This document shows, piece by piece, positions 12,385 to 23,739 of a DNA stretch of 64,000 nt. Within the stretch, counting starts at the first letter, position 1. Each line of letters opens with the position of its first letter. The stretch is from Tuctoria greenei (lineage: Eukaryota; Streptophyta; Magnoliopsida; Poales; Poaceae): NCBI GenBank assembly GCA_036927565.1, contig JAYESD010000001.1, forward strand, positions 265,495,560-265,559,559, in the 5' to 3' direction. A model generated the notes under the pieces. That model did no database searches. It worked only from the letters and a program-made list of their open reading frames with translations, and was not told where the DNA came from. The position numbers were made by a program, and so were the translations under genes.

Positions 12385-12481
12385 TCTATATTGTACGGAT
12401 ATTTTTATTACTATCGTACACATTCTTTATTTATTATCTAATGTTGTATACTAATCATTTATATAAAAATGTTCATATATG

Positions 12482-13861
12482 TTTAAGCTTTTACCAAGTT
12501 TGGGGAAGAAGAAGGGCAAGAAGGGTGGTGGATCTTCGTCCTTCACTCCCAGCTCTACTTCGGGCCAGACGAACCCGTTTCTGGTACTTGTTTTTTACAT
12601 ACATTTCAATATGAAAATTAATTGTCGATTGTTTCTTCCTTCTTTACATCTTTATTTATATTTTTAGGGCACTACTTACAGTGGGCCGAGGAAGAGGCAG
12701 TTTATGAGTTGTGTGGCACAACCGATGTCGAGCGAGCCTGCACGAGGTTTGAGTCCGACACAAGTGGCAGATTGTTGCCCGACGTACCAAGAGTTGTACG
12801 GGGAGGAACCATAGACTGTCAGGCAGACGTCGGAGTAGGAAGGTGGCTCAGGAGGAGGCTCAGATACTGTTGGGCGGTGGACCTCTTCTGATGGTGGTAA
12901 TGAGGGGGATGATGAGAACTACGGTGAAGAAGCAAACATCCCGAGCGAGATGCCAGGATTGCAAGAAGGGCAAAGCTAGGAGAGTTATGACACCCCGATC
13001 GATGCCCCTTTAGGTAATATTTCTGATTAACTAATAAGTTCATTATACCTTTTCAATTAACTAATTTTATGTACCTTTTATGTACAGGCTGTAGAGGCAC
13101 CTTTTATGTGGTGTAAGTAAAAGCATGGACGAGCGGACGATTAAAAAGCCGAAGGGTACTAGGTGCTCGGTCAAGCTTGGTTGGAGTGGCAAGGGGAATC
13201 AACGAGTTGTTAACACCGAGTTGGGAAACACTGTCTGGTTTTGCTATCCCGAGATGGTTTTAGTGGATGGTCAAAGGATTGCAACACATAATTAGGATCA
13301 CTATGCGATTCAAGAGTATGGCGATTCGGGTACATGTCAGGATAGAGTTTGGGAGATCTTCTGGGTAAGTTTGTTTTGACTATTTTAATTACATTGCATC
13401 TTATTTTTGTTGACATTAATTGTTACTTGTATGCAGGATATATTTCATTTGACAGAGGGTGTGAGTCAAGCATATGCTTGTTCCGTTTTTCATAATGCAG
13501 CAAAAAGAATTGTCAAGGACTCCTTCTCTAAGGCACGAATCGAAGTTGTGACCGTATACTACAAGACGGTCATGTTCCATACCATGACAAACCAAGAAGC
13601 AACCAAAATTCACCTAACTAGGGAGGAATACTTGCAGAGCCATGTGGACTGGATTTGTGCGAATATGGAGGCTTGGGAGTGGTAATGCAGGTATTGGAGG
13701 CTCAGCTGAGTTCAGAAATATTTCTGATAGACAGCGAAAAAATCAGTAGAGCAAGCCAAAAAGAACTTCTTCCGGCTGAATGGATATGTTGATGAGATCA
13801 TGCACGTAATCATTGCACCCACAAATATGGTACAAAGTTTATTTGTTTGGGATCCTGGCTC
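12482..13861 (+). pseudogene. CACTA-1 second gene (Transposase_24/Ptta-like), interrupted by Copia-1
   Basis: Downstream of and co-oriented with the transposase. It starts with a Lys/Gly/Ser-rich segment (KKKGKKGGGSSSFTPSSTSG, 12500-12580), then an exon with CSVKLGRSGRGNQRVV (about 13165-13225) and the segment SQAYACSVFHNAAKRIVKD (13407 on), then REEYLQSHVDWICANMEAWEW and, after a stop (13683-13685) and a shift, FRNISDRQRKNQ. This order matches the Ptta/En-Spm family. Introns are likely between segments (GTAAGT at 13363, AG at 13435). The reading is cut by Copia-1 at 13862. Confidence 0.65.
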
Positions 13862-13966
13862 AAGTGTGTGAGACCTATGTGTGATGAATACATTGGCTAT
13901 GGCGATAAAAGTTTTCAATACTACCAAAACACCTTTATCATCAAGGTCTGACTCTAGGTCCGACTA

Positions 13967-14035
13967 GCTTTGGTAAGCTCCGACGCTAGGTTGTACTAGC
14001 TTTGGTAAGCTCTGGTTAGCTTTGGCAAGGTTCGG
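13967..14035 (+). repeat. Short direct repeats in Copia-1 U3
   Basis: CTAGCTTTGGTAAGCTC(C/T)G occurs twice with a shortened third copy (GTTAGCTTTGGCAAGGTTCGG). The same repeat is present in the 3' LTR at 34128-34215. Repeated words in U3 often act as enhancers; function is inferred only. Confidence 0.6.
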
Positions 14036-14818
14036 AGCTTGATCACAATGTTCCTGCTTTTACTGTGAAATGGTTCGAACTTGCTTTACATTGTTGGAAA
14101 GATTGCTTAGTATTCATTTGCTAAGTTTTTGGTGCATTTTGGTTGATATGGTTGATATCATTTTGCAATGGTTTGCAACATGCTTATGTGAAGCGTTCAC
14201 GTAATATGTTGTAGTTTTGGAACTAACAAGAGTCAAGTCGAGGACTTGTGCTCGGAAGTATTGGTTGTTTGTTCATGTGCCGGTGTTGCTTGAGTTCAAG
14301 ACATGGCTGGTGACGGGATCCATTGAACTAGTCTTAGGGAGAAGATGAGGTTCAACAACCAAGTTCGAGAGGAATTGTGGTTGAGTTGATCGGGAGGTTG
14401 CGCAACATGTTTGAATCAAGAACAATGCATATGAAGGTATCGTGGACGTCGTTGGAAGATGTTTGCACGTGTGCAAGGAGTGCATGTACGTGGCTACATG
14501 GTTCCAAGGTGTGATGAAGAGATGTGGACATAAAGAATTGGTCGAAAAGGTCCAACCGACTAGGTTATGGACTCAGGCTGCGGCTGAGTCGTGGTTGACT
14601 CAAATATTGAAAGTTTTGAGTTGGTTATGATAGGATTTCATGTGGGTCACAAATTTGAGTTGTTTTAGGAATGTGGGATACATTCATAAGGTGTTTGGAA
14701 GTCTTAAGATTGCTTCTATCTGCGTATAGAAGAGTCCAAAGCAGTTATGGAAAGTTTTGATTCGTGATTTGAGTAGGATTAGAGTCCTAGTTGAGTTTGG
14801 GTTGGCCTAAGGGCTGGT

Positions 14819-14825
14819 TATATAA
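14819..14825 (+). promoter_or_regulatory. Copia-1 LTR TATA box
   Basis: TATATAA in GGTTATATAAGCAAG, conserved in the 3' LTR at 34994-35000. Its position in the middle of the LTR suits the U3/R border. Confidence 0.65.
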
Positions 14826-15433
14826 GCAAGTGAGGCCAGAGCTCGTGGGTGAAGACTTTGGGGTTGCTCCTCTTGTGTTCTATTGAATAAAATTAGTAGT
14901 TGAAAGGAACTTTTGTGCCTTGTTCGCCCGACTTGTTCCAGAAAAGTTTTTCTCGTCGAGTTTTCTGCACCACACTACCTTTCTTCGGTGGTCTTATCAT
15001 AACTCGAGTTTTACAGATCCAATTGACGTGATTATTTTTGGGTTGTCTTCACAACTTGATTATCTATCATCTGTCATAATTTCATGGTCATTGGATTTGT
15101 GGTTTCTGATCTACACGAGTTTCTTTGCAGCGTTCCAGAACTGTTTTTCTCGGGTAGGACAGATTGACCTTTGTTTGATCTTTCAATCGTAACTTGAGTT
15201 TCTCTCGACGGATTTGAGTGATTCTTGTTGTTTCGTCTTCGTGACTTGATTCTCTCTGATATATATCACTTTTGTCACGGTGAAACATGTTTAGATTAGT
15301 CTCACACATGATTTCTTTAACATATCATTTTTCTTCTGAAGGGGTTAGGATTTAATTATTTCTGCTGCGTAAGATTTTTTAATCTACCATTCATTTCCCC
15401 CTGGTAGCTTTTCACGTGCTCTTCGATTCTACA

Positions 15434-15448
15434 ATTAGAATCAGATCC
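15434..15448 (+). other. Copia-1 primer-binding site, degenerate
   Basis: ATTAGAATCAGATCC directly after the LTR resembles ATTGGTATCAGAGCC, the site complementary to the 3' end of initiator tRNA-Met, with three changes. Confidence 0.55.
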
Positions 15449-15495
15449 ACGGTGCTCTAATCTTTGTGATTTGAATGTGTTTTTGACTAATCATC

Positions 15496-17762
15496 ATGGA
15501 AAAATACTCCGCCAAACCTTGTGTGTTTAGTGGTATTGATTTTCAGGTTTGGAAGGCACGTATGGAAGCCTTCATCCAGGCTCAAGGCTTAGCAATATGG
15601 GAGAAGGTATACAAGCCCATCAAATGATAAAGTTACAGCTACAAATCTAAGAGATGTCGACAACAACAACAAGGCTCGAAACTTGATTATACAAGGATTA
15701 ACTCAAAGCGATTTCGATCGTGTTGCACACCTCCGATCTGCATACGATGTGTGGAAAGAACTTTGTGACTACCACGAAGGATCCAACATGATCAAGGAGG
15801 TAAGGCAAGACATGTTCAAGAAAGAATACATGTGCTTCAATATGCAACCTGGTGAGTCTATTGATGACCTTTTTGCTCGCTTTAATAAAATTCTCAGCAA
15901 CTTGCGTAGTGTCAATGTTAATTATTCAGATGCTGAAAATGCTAGGAAATTGTTAAGTGCATTAGATATGTCAATTTGGGAGATGAAAGTCACATCTATT
16001 CGTGAATCTACTGTCATGAGTACACTTACTTTATATGTGCTATATTCCAAGTTAAAAACTCATGAAATTGACATAATATCATGTAAGAACCACAACAAGT
16101 CTATTGCTTTTGTTTCTCAACGTGACATGCCTAGCTCCGGTCAATCTTCATCTTGTGGTACACTTGCTTTGTTGTTCTATCTAAGCCTTGAACAGATTGA
16201 GGAGTTTCCAGAGGAGGAGCTAGTACTTCTCTCCACTAGGTTCTCAAAAGCATTGCAAAATGTGAGAACTAGAAGGAGAGGAAGCTCCGGACCTCAACGA
16301 TGTTTCGAATGTGGTAAGACAGGACATTTTCGTTCAGATTGCCCTAACCTTTCAGGTCCTACTTCTCAAGATGAAAAGCAAACAAGGACGAAACACTCCT
16401 CTGCAAACGATACGAAGAAAAAGAAGGGTTTTACAGTACGTCAATTGGTGAGCAGTTTTATCTCCGCACTTCAAGAACTTGGCTCAAGCGATGTGGACAT
16501 TGGAAGTGACGAAGATGAAGATGATTTGGCAAACTTGTGCTTCATGGCAGGCAAGTCAAGATCAAGTATGGAGGAGGCTGAACACGACAACGACAATGAA
16601 GAGGTATGTCCTACTTGCGAAGAAATGTGTGATGCTATTTCTCGTGGCACTGTTATAGTTAAGAAAAAGGACAAAAAGCTTAGGTACAATGCTGTTAAAA
16701 TTGAGTCACTAGAATATGAAATTAATCGTTTGAAATCTTTGATTCCTAGTGATGATTCTTGTTCCTCATGTGAATTAATATATGAACAATTGTCCTCATT
16801 AAGAAGTGCGCACAACTCCACACTTGATAACCTTCAGTTAGAAATTGAAAAGAACAAATACCTTGCTGCACTTAATGATAAAAACTTGAAAGATGCTAGC
16901 TGTTCTACAATTGATTTGCATTGTTCTACTTGTGATGATCTTGATAAGAAACTACAAGATGCTATGAATGAAATTTCTATATTGAACAATGATTTACGTT
17001 CTCATGAAGTTAAATATTGTTCTAATTGTAAATTAAAAGGAAAAACTTCATGTGAAAATTGCTTTGATCTGTCCAATAAACTTGATGACATGCATAGGAT
17101 ATTAGATCGGTTTTGTAATGGGAATAAGAATCTAAACTTGCTGCTGAATTCTTCCAAGTCTTGCAATGATAAAACTAGTTTAGGTTTTGATTCTCATGCT
17201 CATGCTAAGGCACATCCATCTAAAATTGTAAAGTCATTTGGAAGTGGTTTGATTCAAACAGTTCCTAAACAAAAAGAAGTGGTTTCAAATCTACAGGAGT
17301 GTTGTCTCATTCGGTTTCAAATAAAATGTTGCTTGCTCATCTCGACATGGACACAAAGTTAAATTTCATTGTACCTACTGTGGTAGAGATGGTCATGTCA
17401 AAGATTTTTGTTATAGACTAGCTAAAAAACAGAAAAAAGAAAGAATGATTGTTAGATCTCATAACTTTTATGCAAAATTTGCTGCACTTGCTAAACTGAA
17501 TGATAGGAACATGCAATCTGCTGTAATGAATCGAAAACATGCAAAGGTTGCTCCCAAACCTACTGTTTTTTGTGATACACATATAACATCTCGTAGGACA
17601 GTAGTTGGGCACAAAAATTCTCAAGCTTTGGCTCATAAACCTGTTGTTTTATCTCAGCTTTCACGTGTTATTCCTGCTGCACGTCGTGTGAATCAGTATT
17701 GGATTCCTAAATGCCTTTTGACTAACCCCAGTATTGAATCATCAACGTATTGTTCTTCTATA
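15496..17762 (+). pseudogene. Copia-1 gag (UBN2-type, two zinc knuckles)
   Basis: Capsid-type protein of the retrotransposon. ATG at 15496 (MEKYSAKPCVFSG); a frameshift near 15625 breaks the frame, which is then open from 15683 to 17362. It carries a copia-type gag fold (DVWKELCDYHEG, MQPGESIDDLFARFNKI), a zinc knuckle CFECGKTGHFRSDC at 16301-16342, a long Asp/Glu-rich and coiled-coil part with repeated Cys pairs, a shift near 17300, and a second knuckle CTYCGRDGHVKDFC at 17370-17411. Two knuckles and the long coiled coil suit the Sirevirus lineage. Confidence 0.8.
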
Positions 17763-20700
17763 TAGGTTACTCGCTTGAGGAAGGAGAACATTTGGATTGT
17801 GGATTCAGATTGCTCACGCAACATGACCGGTAACAAAGAATGGTTCTCCTCCCTCTCTTTTATGTCACGTGTAGAGAATGTTACTTTTGCTGATAATTCT
17901 TCAACTCCTATAATTGCTAAGGGTTCGGTTACAGTAAATGATCACTACACTTTGAAGGATGTGGCACTTGTTAAGACTTTGAAATACAACTTGCTTTCTG
18001 TTTCACAACTGCTAGATGAAAATCTGGAAATTATTTTCACTAAAAATTGCTGCAAAATTGTAAATTCAAACAGTGAGCTTATTTTTAACATGTCACGATT
18101 TGGAAGAGTTTTTAAAGCTGATTTTGATATGTCTTCCTCTAAGCATAGGTGTCTAGTTGCTAATGATTCAAAGGACTTATATTTTTGGCATCGTAGACTT
18201 GGTCACGTAGGCTTTGATCATCTAACGTGTGTTAGTGCTCTTGATTGCATACGTGGGCTGCCTAAGCTTAAAGGGGACAAAGAAATTGTGTGCTCTTCTT
18301 GTAGACATGCTAAGATGGTTGCATGTTCACATACTCCTCTCATAATGATCATGACAACTGAACCGGGTCAACTTTTGCACCTTGACACCATAGGACCTTC
18401 ACGCGTTCAATCCTTTGGAGGTAAATGTCATGTTCGTGATTGTTGATGATTGTTCTAGATACTCTTGGGTTTACTTTATGTCATCTAAGAATGAAGCTTT
18501 TAGTCACTTTAGAACTTTATTTCTTAGATTATCAATTGATCATCCATGATCTTTAAAAGCAATTAGAAGTGATAACGGAACCGAATTTAAAAATCAATCT
18601 TTTGATCACTTTTGTGCTGAAAATAGAATAGATCATCAATTTTCTTCACCATATGTACCTCAATAAAACGGTGTTGTAGAAAGAAAGAACAGAACCTTAG
18701 TTGAGATGGCTTGGACTATGCTTGATGAATATCAAACTCCTAGGAAATTTTGGGCTGATGCGATTGCAACCGCCTGTTATGTCTCAAATCGTGTTTTCTT
18801 GTGCGCTAAGCTAGGTAAAATAGTATATGAGCTTCGGTTTGGACATAGGCCTAGTATTACACATTTTTTGGTCTTTGGTTGTAGATGCTTTGTTAAGAAA
18901 CATGGTAATCTTGATAAATTTGAACCTAGATCCATTGATGGCATGTTTCTTGGTTATCCATCTCCTACTAGAGGCTACCGTGTGCTTTTACTTGACACTA
19001 AAAAAAATTGTGGAGACTTGTGAGGTGTCTTTTAATGCAGCTAGCCTAGGTACTAGCTCAAACATTGCAGGTCCAGATACATATCCGCAGGGGGAGATCA
19101 TTTTTGTTGAAGATGAGGAAGAGGTGGAGCTGCTGCCTGAAAATTTAGCAGCTAATGACATTCTCCCAGCTCCTGATTTTGATTCACAGCCAGCACCGAC
19201 GACCACCATTGTTGGTCCAGATCCTCCTCATGTCACAAGCTCATCAATTTGTGATGAACAGGAAGAAGAAGAAGCTTGTGAAGTGTCCACCCCCCTCCGG
19301 GTTCTCAAAAGTCATCCTCCACAATAAATTATTGGATGCTTGCACGAACGAGTCACACGGTCCAGGTTTTGCGATCCAAACTCTCATGCTCATTCTGCTT
19401 TTGTTGCTTCTTTTGAACCCAAATATATATCACACGCACTCACTAATGAATATTGGATTATTGCCATGCAAGAAGAGTTAGAAAATTTGAAAGAAATAAT
19501 GTTTGGAAACTTGTACCTCCACCTCAAGGTCACACTTTGATTGGAACTAAATGGGTGTTTAAATAAACAAAGTGAGGATGGGGTTGTGGTTAGGTTTAAG
19601 GCTAGGTTGGTTGCTCAAGGTTTCACACAAGTTGAAGGTCTAGATTTTGATGAAACTTTTGCTCCTGTTGCTAGAATAGAAGCCATAAGAATTTTGTTAG
19701 CTTTTGCTGCATCTAAAGGTTTTAAGCTCTATCAAATGGATGTTAAAAGTGTTTTTCTTAATGGCTACATAGATGAGGAGGTTTATGTCAAACAACCACC
19801 GGGTTTTGAAAATTCAGATTTTCCTAATCATTTTTACAAACTGTCCAAAGCCTTGTACGGTCTCAAACAAGCCCCTAGAACATGGTATATAGGTTAAAAC
19901 ATTCTTACTTGAAAAGGGGTTTACCATGGGCAAGATTGATAAAACTCTTTTTGTGCTTAAGCATGGCAATGACTCATTAATCATTCAAGTGTATGTGGAT
20001 GATATTATCTTTGGTTGTGCTTCTCATGATCTTGTGTCCAAGTTTTCAGCTATGATAAGTTCAGAATTTGAGATGAGTATGATGGGAGAACTCACGTAGT
20101 TTGTGGGGCTGCAAATCAAGCAAACCAAGGAGGGTACCTTTGTGCATCAAACGAAGTATACAAAAGACCTCCTTAGGCACTTCAACATGGACAAAAGCAA
20201 GCCTCTTCGGACACCAATGGGAACAGCAACAACACTTGAACTTGATGAAGATTGTGAACCCGTGGATCAAAAAGAATATAGAAGCATGATCAGATCACTT
20301 TTGTACCTCACGTCATCAAGACCGGACATACAATTCAGCGTATGTCTTTGTGCACGGTTTCAAGCCTCCCCACATGCTTCATATCGTCAAGCCGTCAAAA
20401 GGATTCTCAGGTATCTACATGGAACTCAAGAATTTGACATTTTTCTTCCTTCTTACCGAACCATTACTTTGAAAGCTTTTTTGGATGCTGATTTGGGAGT
20501 TGTAGGATTGATAGGAAAAGTACTTCTAGTGCTTGTCATTTTATTGGTAATTCACTTGTTGCTTGGTCCTCTAAAAAACAAAACTCAGTTGCACAATCCA
20601 CAGCTGAATCTGAATATGTAGCTGCTGCTAGTGCTTGCTCACAAATTTTTTGGATTGTACAAACACTTAAGGACTATGGGGTTGATCTACATAGTGTTTC

Positions 20701-20943
20701 ACTATTTTGTTATAACACTAGTACCATCCGCATTGCTAAAAACCCTGTGCAACATTCTAGAACTAAGACCATTGACATTAGGTATCACTTTCTCCATGAT
20801 AATGTTGAAAAAGGAAACATTGTGCTTCACGATGTAGATACCGGACAAATATTGGCTATCATTTTTACAAAACCTTTGGATTTCACTCATTTTTGTTTTA
20901 TTCATAGTAAAATAGGGGTTATGCATCCTCATGGCTTACACTG
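17763..20943 (+). pseudogene. Copia-1 pol (protease, integrase, RT, RNase H), decayed
   Basis: The protease motif reads WIVDSDCSRNMTG, so the catalytic DSG has become DSD. Integrase zinc residues are in HRRLGHVGFDH and CSSCRHAK. The core has RSDNGTEF and PQ*NGVVERKN, where a TAA replaces Gln, plus a TGA near 18548 and a shift near 18440. RT starts near 19560 (DFDETFAPVARIEAIRILL, QMDVKSVFLNG), shifts at 19893, and keeps YVDD at 19992-20003. RNase H is recognisable across another shift near 20450 (WSSKKQNSVAQSTAESEYV). The end is at 20943. It cannot encode active enzymes. Confidence 0.85.
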
Positions 20944-21620
20944 AGGGGGAGTTTTGAAACTTGAGAAGTCTATGTGTGAATCTGAAACTAAAATAATATG
21001 AGCATAGTATTCATACATTTATGACTTTGTGATTTCTTTTACATGCTGAAAGTTCTTACTATATTACTCGTGTTATACATTTTGTAGTTTTTGCCATGTC
21101 TAGTAATTGGAATAATTACTTACACTAAATCTGGTCATGGTCGAACTTTCTTGCTATTTTGAACTTGCTGCATGCTCACAAGTGCTTTTAATCATAAAGA
21201 ATTAATCAGGTAATCAACTCACATGTTGATTTTTTATGAACAAATATAAGTTGAGAAAAGATCAAGAGAATATGCATGCATCACACTTCTTCTTTTGAGA
21301 TGGCTTATCATTGCACTTAGATATGAACTTGGAAGAAGTTGTGTATGACTAAAACCATGTCCTTAAGCTTCTGATTGTCAAATGACTTAGGCTTGGCTTG
21401 GTTGGTTAGAATAAGGCAGATGCGCATATAATCTCTTGCAAATATCATATGATCTAAATTTTTGCTTTGAAAAATAATAGAATGCAGCAACAAGTGTCAT
21501 GCTTTCAGGTTTTAAAATAGTTCAGTTTGTGAGATCATGACTTGCTTAAATTGAAAATCACATTTGATCTCTAGCATGGCTTACACTACTTTATGTATCT
21601 CATTGTTGTGATAGTGTAAG
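20944..21620 (+). other. Copia-1 post-pol noncoding stretch, first part
   Basis: No gene seen. It starts with GAGGGGGAG right after the pol stop. The last five bases GTAAG (21616-21620) are the Copia-2 target duplication; the stretch resumes at 33695. Confidence 0.7.
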
Positions 21621-21700
21621 TGAAAGTTGCCTAGAGGGGGGGGTGAATAGGCTAATCGACCTGCAAATGACTTAATAAAACGAGATTAAATCACAGGGGG

Positions 21701-21733
21701 CGGACTAGTCCGGTCTGGGGGCGGACTAGTCCG
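21701..21733. repeat. Downstream palindrome pair in Copia-2 3' LTR
   Basis: Two exact CGGACTAGTCCG copies at 21701-21712 and 21722-21733. In the transcription direction they lie well downstream of the TATA box. The same pair is in the right LTR at 32112-32143. Confidence 0.85.
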
Positions 21734-22438
21734 GTCAGCCCGCGTGAAGAACCCTAAAAAGTGTTTCTAGCAAGTTTTAAGGGGATTTTCTTGAGGCTAC
21801 AAGTGAGGATATGTTTATACCAAGTTTAGAAACTACCAACACAAGAGTAAGTCAAGTTTCAACTAGGTTATAGCAAAGTGAAGCACACGACAAGACTAGC
21901 AGCCCTAGAATGAAGTATGCAATAAACAAAAATGCGAAGAACACGGAGACACAAGGATTTTATCCCGATGTTCGTTTCCACACAAGAATCTACGTCCCCG
22001 TTGAGGAGTCCACAAAGGATCGGGTTCACCAACCCTTCCCTCACCAAGTTTACCGTACGGGCCTAACTTGGTTCTCCACTATCTCAAAGTGCGAATACAA
22101 GATTCGTTGGGGCTTCTCACAATCTGAGGCTCCCACACCACAAAGATGATCAACAACGCAAAACACACTCAACACACAGCTCACAAAGACTCAATGAGTG
22201 CAAGAGATCAAACCGGGAGCACAAGCGCGATGTTCTTCCTCTTCTCCACCTCACTAAACCCTAATCCACTCAAGAATTAGTTTTAGAGGGAAAGTTGGCA
22301 AGAAAGAGGCTTAAGAGTGCTCCAAGTTGGCTGTGGCGGCGCTAGGGTTCGAGAGTATTCAAGAGCCTGTTCAAAAGAACCCAGGGGACCTGTATTTATA
22401 GAGGTCCCAAGCCCATACTGCTGACTTCAGCAAAAGGG

Positions 22439-22969
22439 CGGACTAGTCCGGCCTCAGGCCCGGACTAGTCCGGCCTAGGGGACCAGTGACCCCTCTGACA
22501 ACTGTCGCACTGCGCGGCAATCGTCACGCTACCCGCCAAACTTCAAATTCAAACGATAACTTCGACAACGGACTAGTCCGGCCCTTACCGGACTAGTCCG
22601 ATCTCACACAGAACCTTTTGTTCCGTGTGAAAACGGACTAGTCTGGAGACCACGGACTAGTCCGACCCCAAGGGCGGACTAGTCCGGCCTACCCAGACTT
22701 AGTCGCAAAACCTCTCTGCACTCGGCACCACGGACTAGTCCGGCCCACGGACGGACTAGTCCGATCTCACACAGGACCTTTTGGTCCGCCCCAAAACGGA
22801 CAAGTCCGCTCTCTAGGACTTAGTCCCGAAACTCCACTTCAAGGGGTACCCCGGACTAGTCCGGTCCACTACGGACTAGTCCGAAGTCACACATGACCTT
22901 CTGGTCCGCGTGAAAACGGACTAGTCTGGCCAGGAGCGGACTAGTCCGGCCCTAAGGCGGAATAGTCTG
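22439..22969. repeat. U3 palindrome array in Copia-2 3' LTR
   Basis: About 15 copies of the 12-bp palindrome CGGACTAGTCCG and near-variants (CGGACTAGTCTG, CGGACAAGTCCG, CGGAATAGTCTG), spaced about 20-65 bp, ending about 40 bp upstream of the TATA box on the minus strand. This location is that of an enhancer. Strongly palindromic repeats are known in Sirevirus LTRs; this sequence version is read directly here. Confidence 0.85.
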
Positions 22970-23280
22970 GCCATTCCTGCCAGACTACTCTAACTTCAAC
23001 TTCAAATAGGATTTCTACCTCAACCACTACTCTTGAGCTCCTACTTTGATCTCTTTGCACTTTACGCACACACCCTCCTATTTCTACGGCTAGTCTAACT
23101 CAACACGCTAGAAACCCTAGTTTCTACGCTTCGAGTTGACTCCGTTTGCATCCTTTTCCTTTTTGACGGTTTGCGTCTCCGATCGAGTCCACACCTGTGC
23201 TAAGATCACATGAGCTCATTAGCGACTTAATTGTCGTCATCAATCATCCAAAACCCACGGGGAACCTAGATGCACTTTCA

Positions 23281-23294
23281 ATCTCCCCCTTTTT
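23281..23294 (-). other. Copia-2 polypurine tract
   Basis: On the minus strand, AAAAAGGGGGAGAT lies immediately before the 3' LTR, the position required for plus-strand priming. Confidence 0.8.
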
Positions 23295-23739
23295 GGTGAT
23301 TGATGACAACACATCAAGTCCTTCACAATTAAGAGTATAAATTTTGGTTTTCATAACTTGTGTGCGTATGAATGACTCCCCCTCAATGTATGCAGCATGT
23401 AAAAGAGGTGGAGGAGATCTTTCATACCCACACACGTTATGGTGGGGTGCCTACGTGATGTGCTCAACAATTGTGACAAGACATAAAAAGCATCAATATA
23501 ATCAAAAGATTGGCAATAGGAACATTATATTGATATTAAACAACATTAATAGGTCTTGCACAAAAGTAAACATCCAAGTAGCATGAATAAATTAAAAAAG
23601 TGTCCAAATGCCAAGAACACACCACACAAAAGACTGCTACTTCCCCCAAACACACACAAAGGACTGACTCCCCCTAACTCTCCCCCTTTGGCATCAAGGC
23701 ACCAAAAAGGAAAAGAAGAGGGGGACAAGGACCCAAAAG
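23295..23739 (-). other. Copia-2 3' untranslated stretch
   Basis: Between the env-like ORF and the polypurine tract. AT-rich, with more purine tracts on the minus strand (GGGGGAG near 23380, 23640 and 23665), as is usual in Sireviruses. No gene. Confidence 0.6.

Larger units (their letters stand above)
7397..13861 (+). mobile_element. CACTA (En/Spm) transposon CACTA-1, left part
   Basis: Starts with the terminal motif CACTACAGGAAA, then subterminal motifs, a hairpin-rich leader, a decayed TnpD-type transposase (8879-12384) and a second gene (12482-13861), all on the plus strand in the order typical of plant CACTA elements. It is cut at 13862 by Copia-1, whose AAGTG target duplication flanks it on both sides. 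Whatever lay to its right should resume at 35613, but no opposite terminus (TTTCCTGTAGTG-like) was seen there, so the right end is lost or replaced. Multiple frameshifts make it non-autonomous now. Confidence 0.85.
13867..15433 (+). repeat. Copia-1 5' LTR (1567 bp)
   Basis: Starts TGTGAGACC and ends GATTCTACA (TG...CA). It aligns end to end with 34042-35607. It contains a plus-strand TATA box at 14819-14825 and a direct repeat of CTAGCTTTGGTAAGCTC near the left end (13967-14030). Confidence 0.93.
21621..23280 (-). repeat. Copia-2 3' LTR (1660 bp)
   Basis: On the plus strand it begins TGAAAGTTGCC and ends GATGCACTTTCA, a short terminal inverted repeat TGAAAGT/ACTTTCA. It is highly similar to the right LTR; within 21910-22080 I count about five substitutions. 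It holds about 17 palindromes of the CGGACTAGTCCG type. The minus-strand TATA box TATAAATA lies at 22393-22400. Confidence 0.95.

Noticed and set aside
21910..22149. 79-residue plus-strand frame, repeated at 32320-32607
   Set aside because: It lies in the Copia-2 LTRs on the strand opposite to the element and is duplicated only because the LTRs are; no domain and no sign of selection.
22439..22969. Regularly spaced palindromes resembling a CRISPR array
   Set aside because: Plant nuclear retrotransposon LTR; spacing is irregular, spacers are shared between both LTRs, and no cas genes exist.
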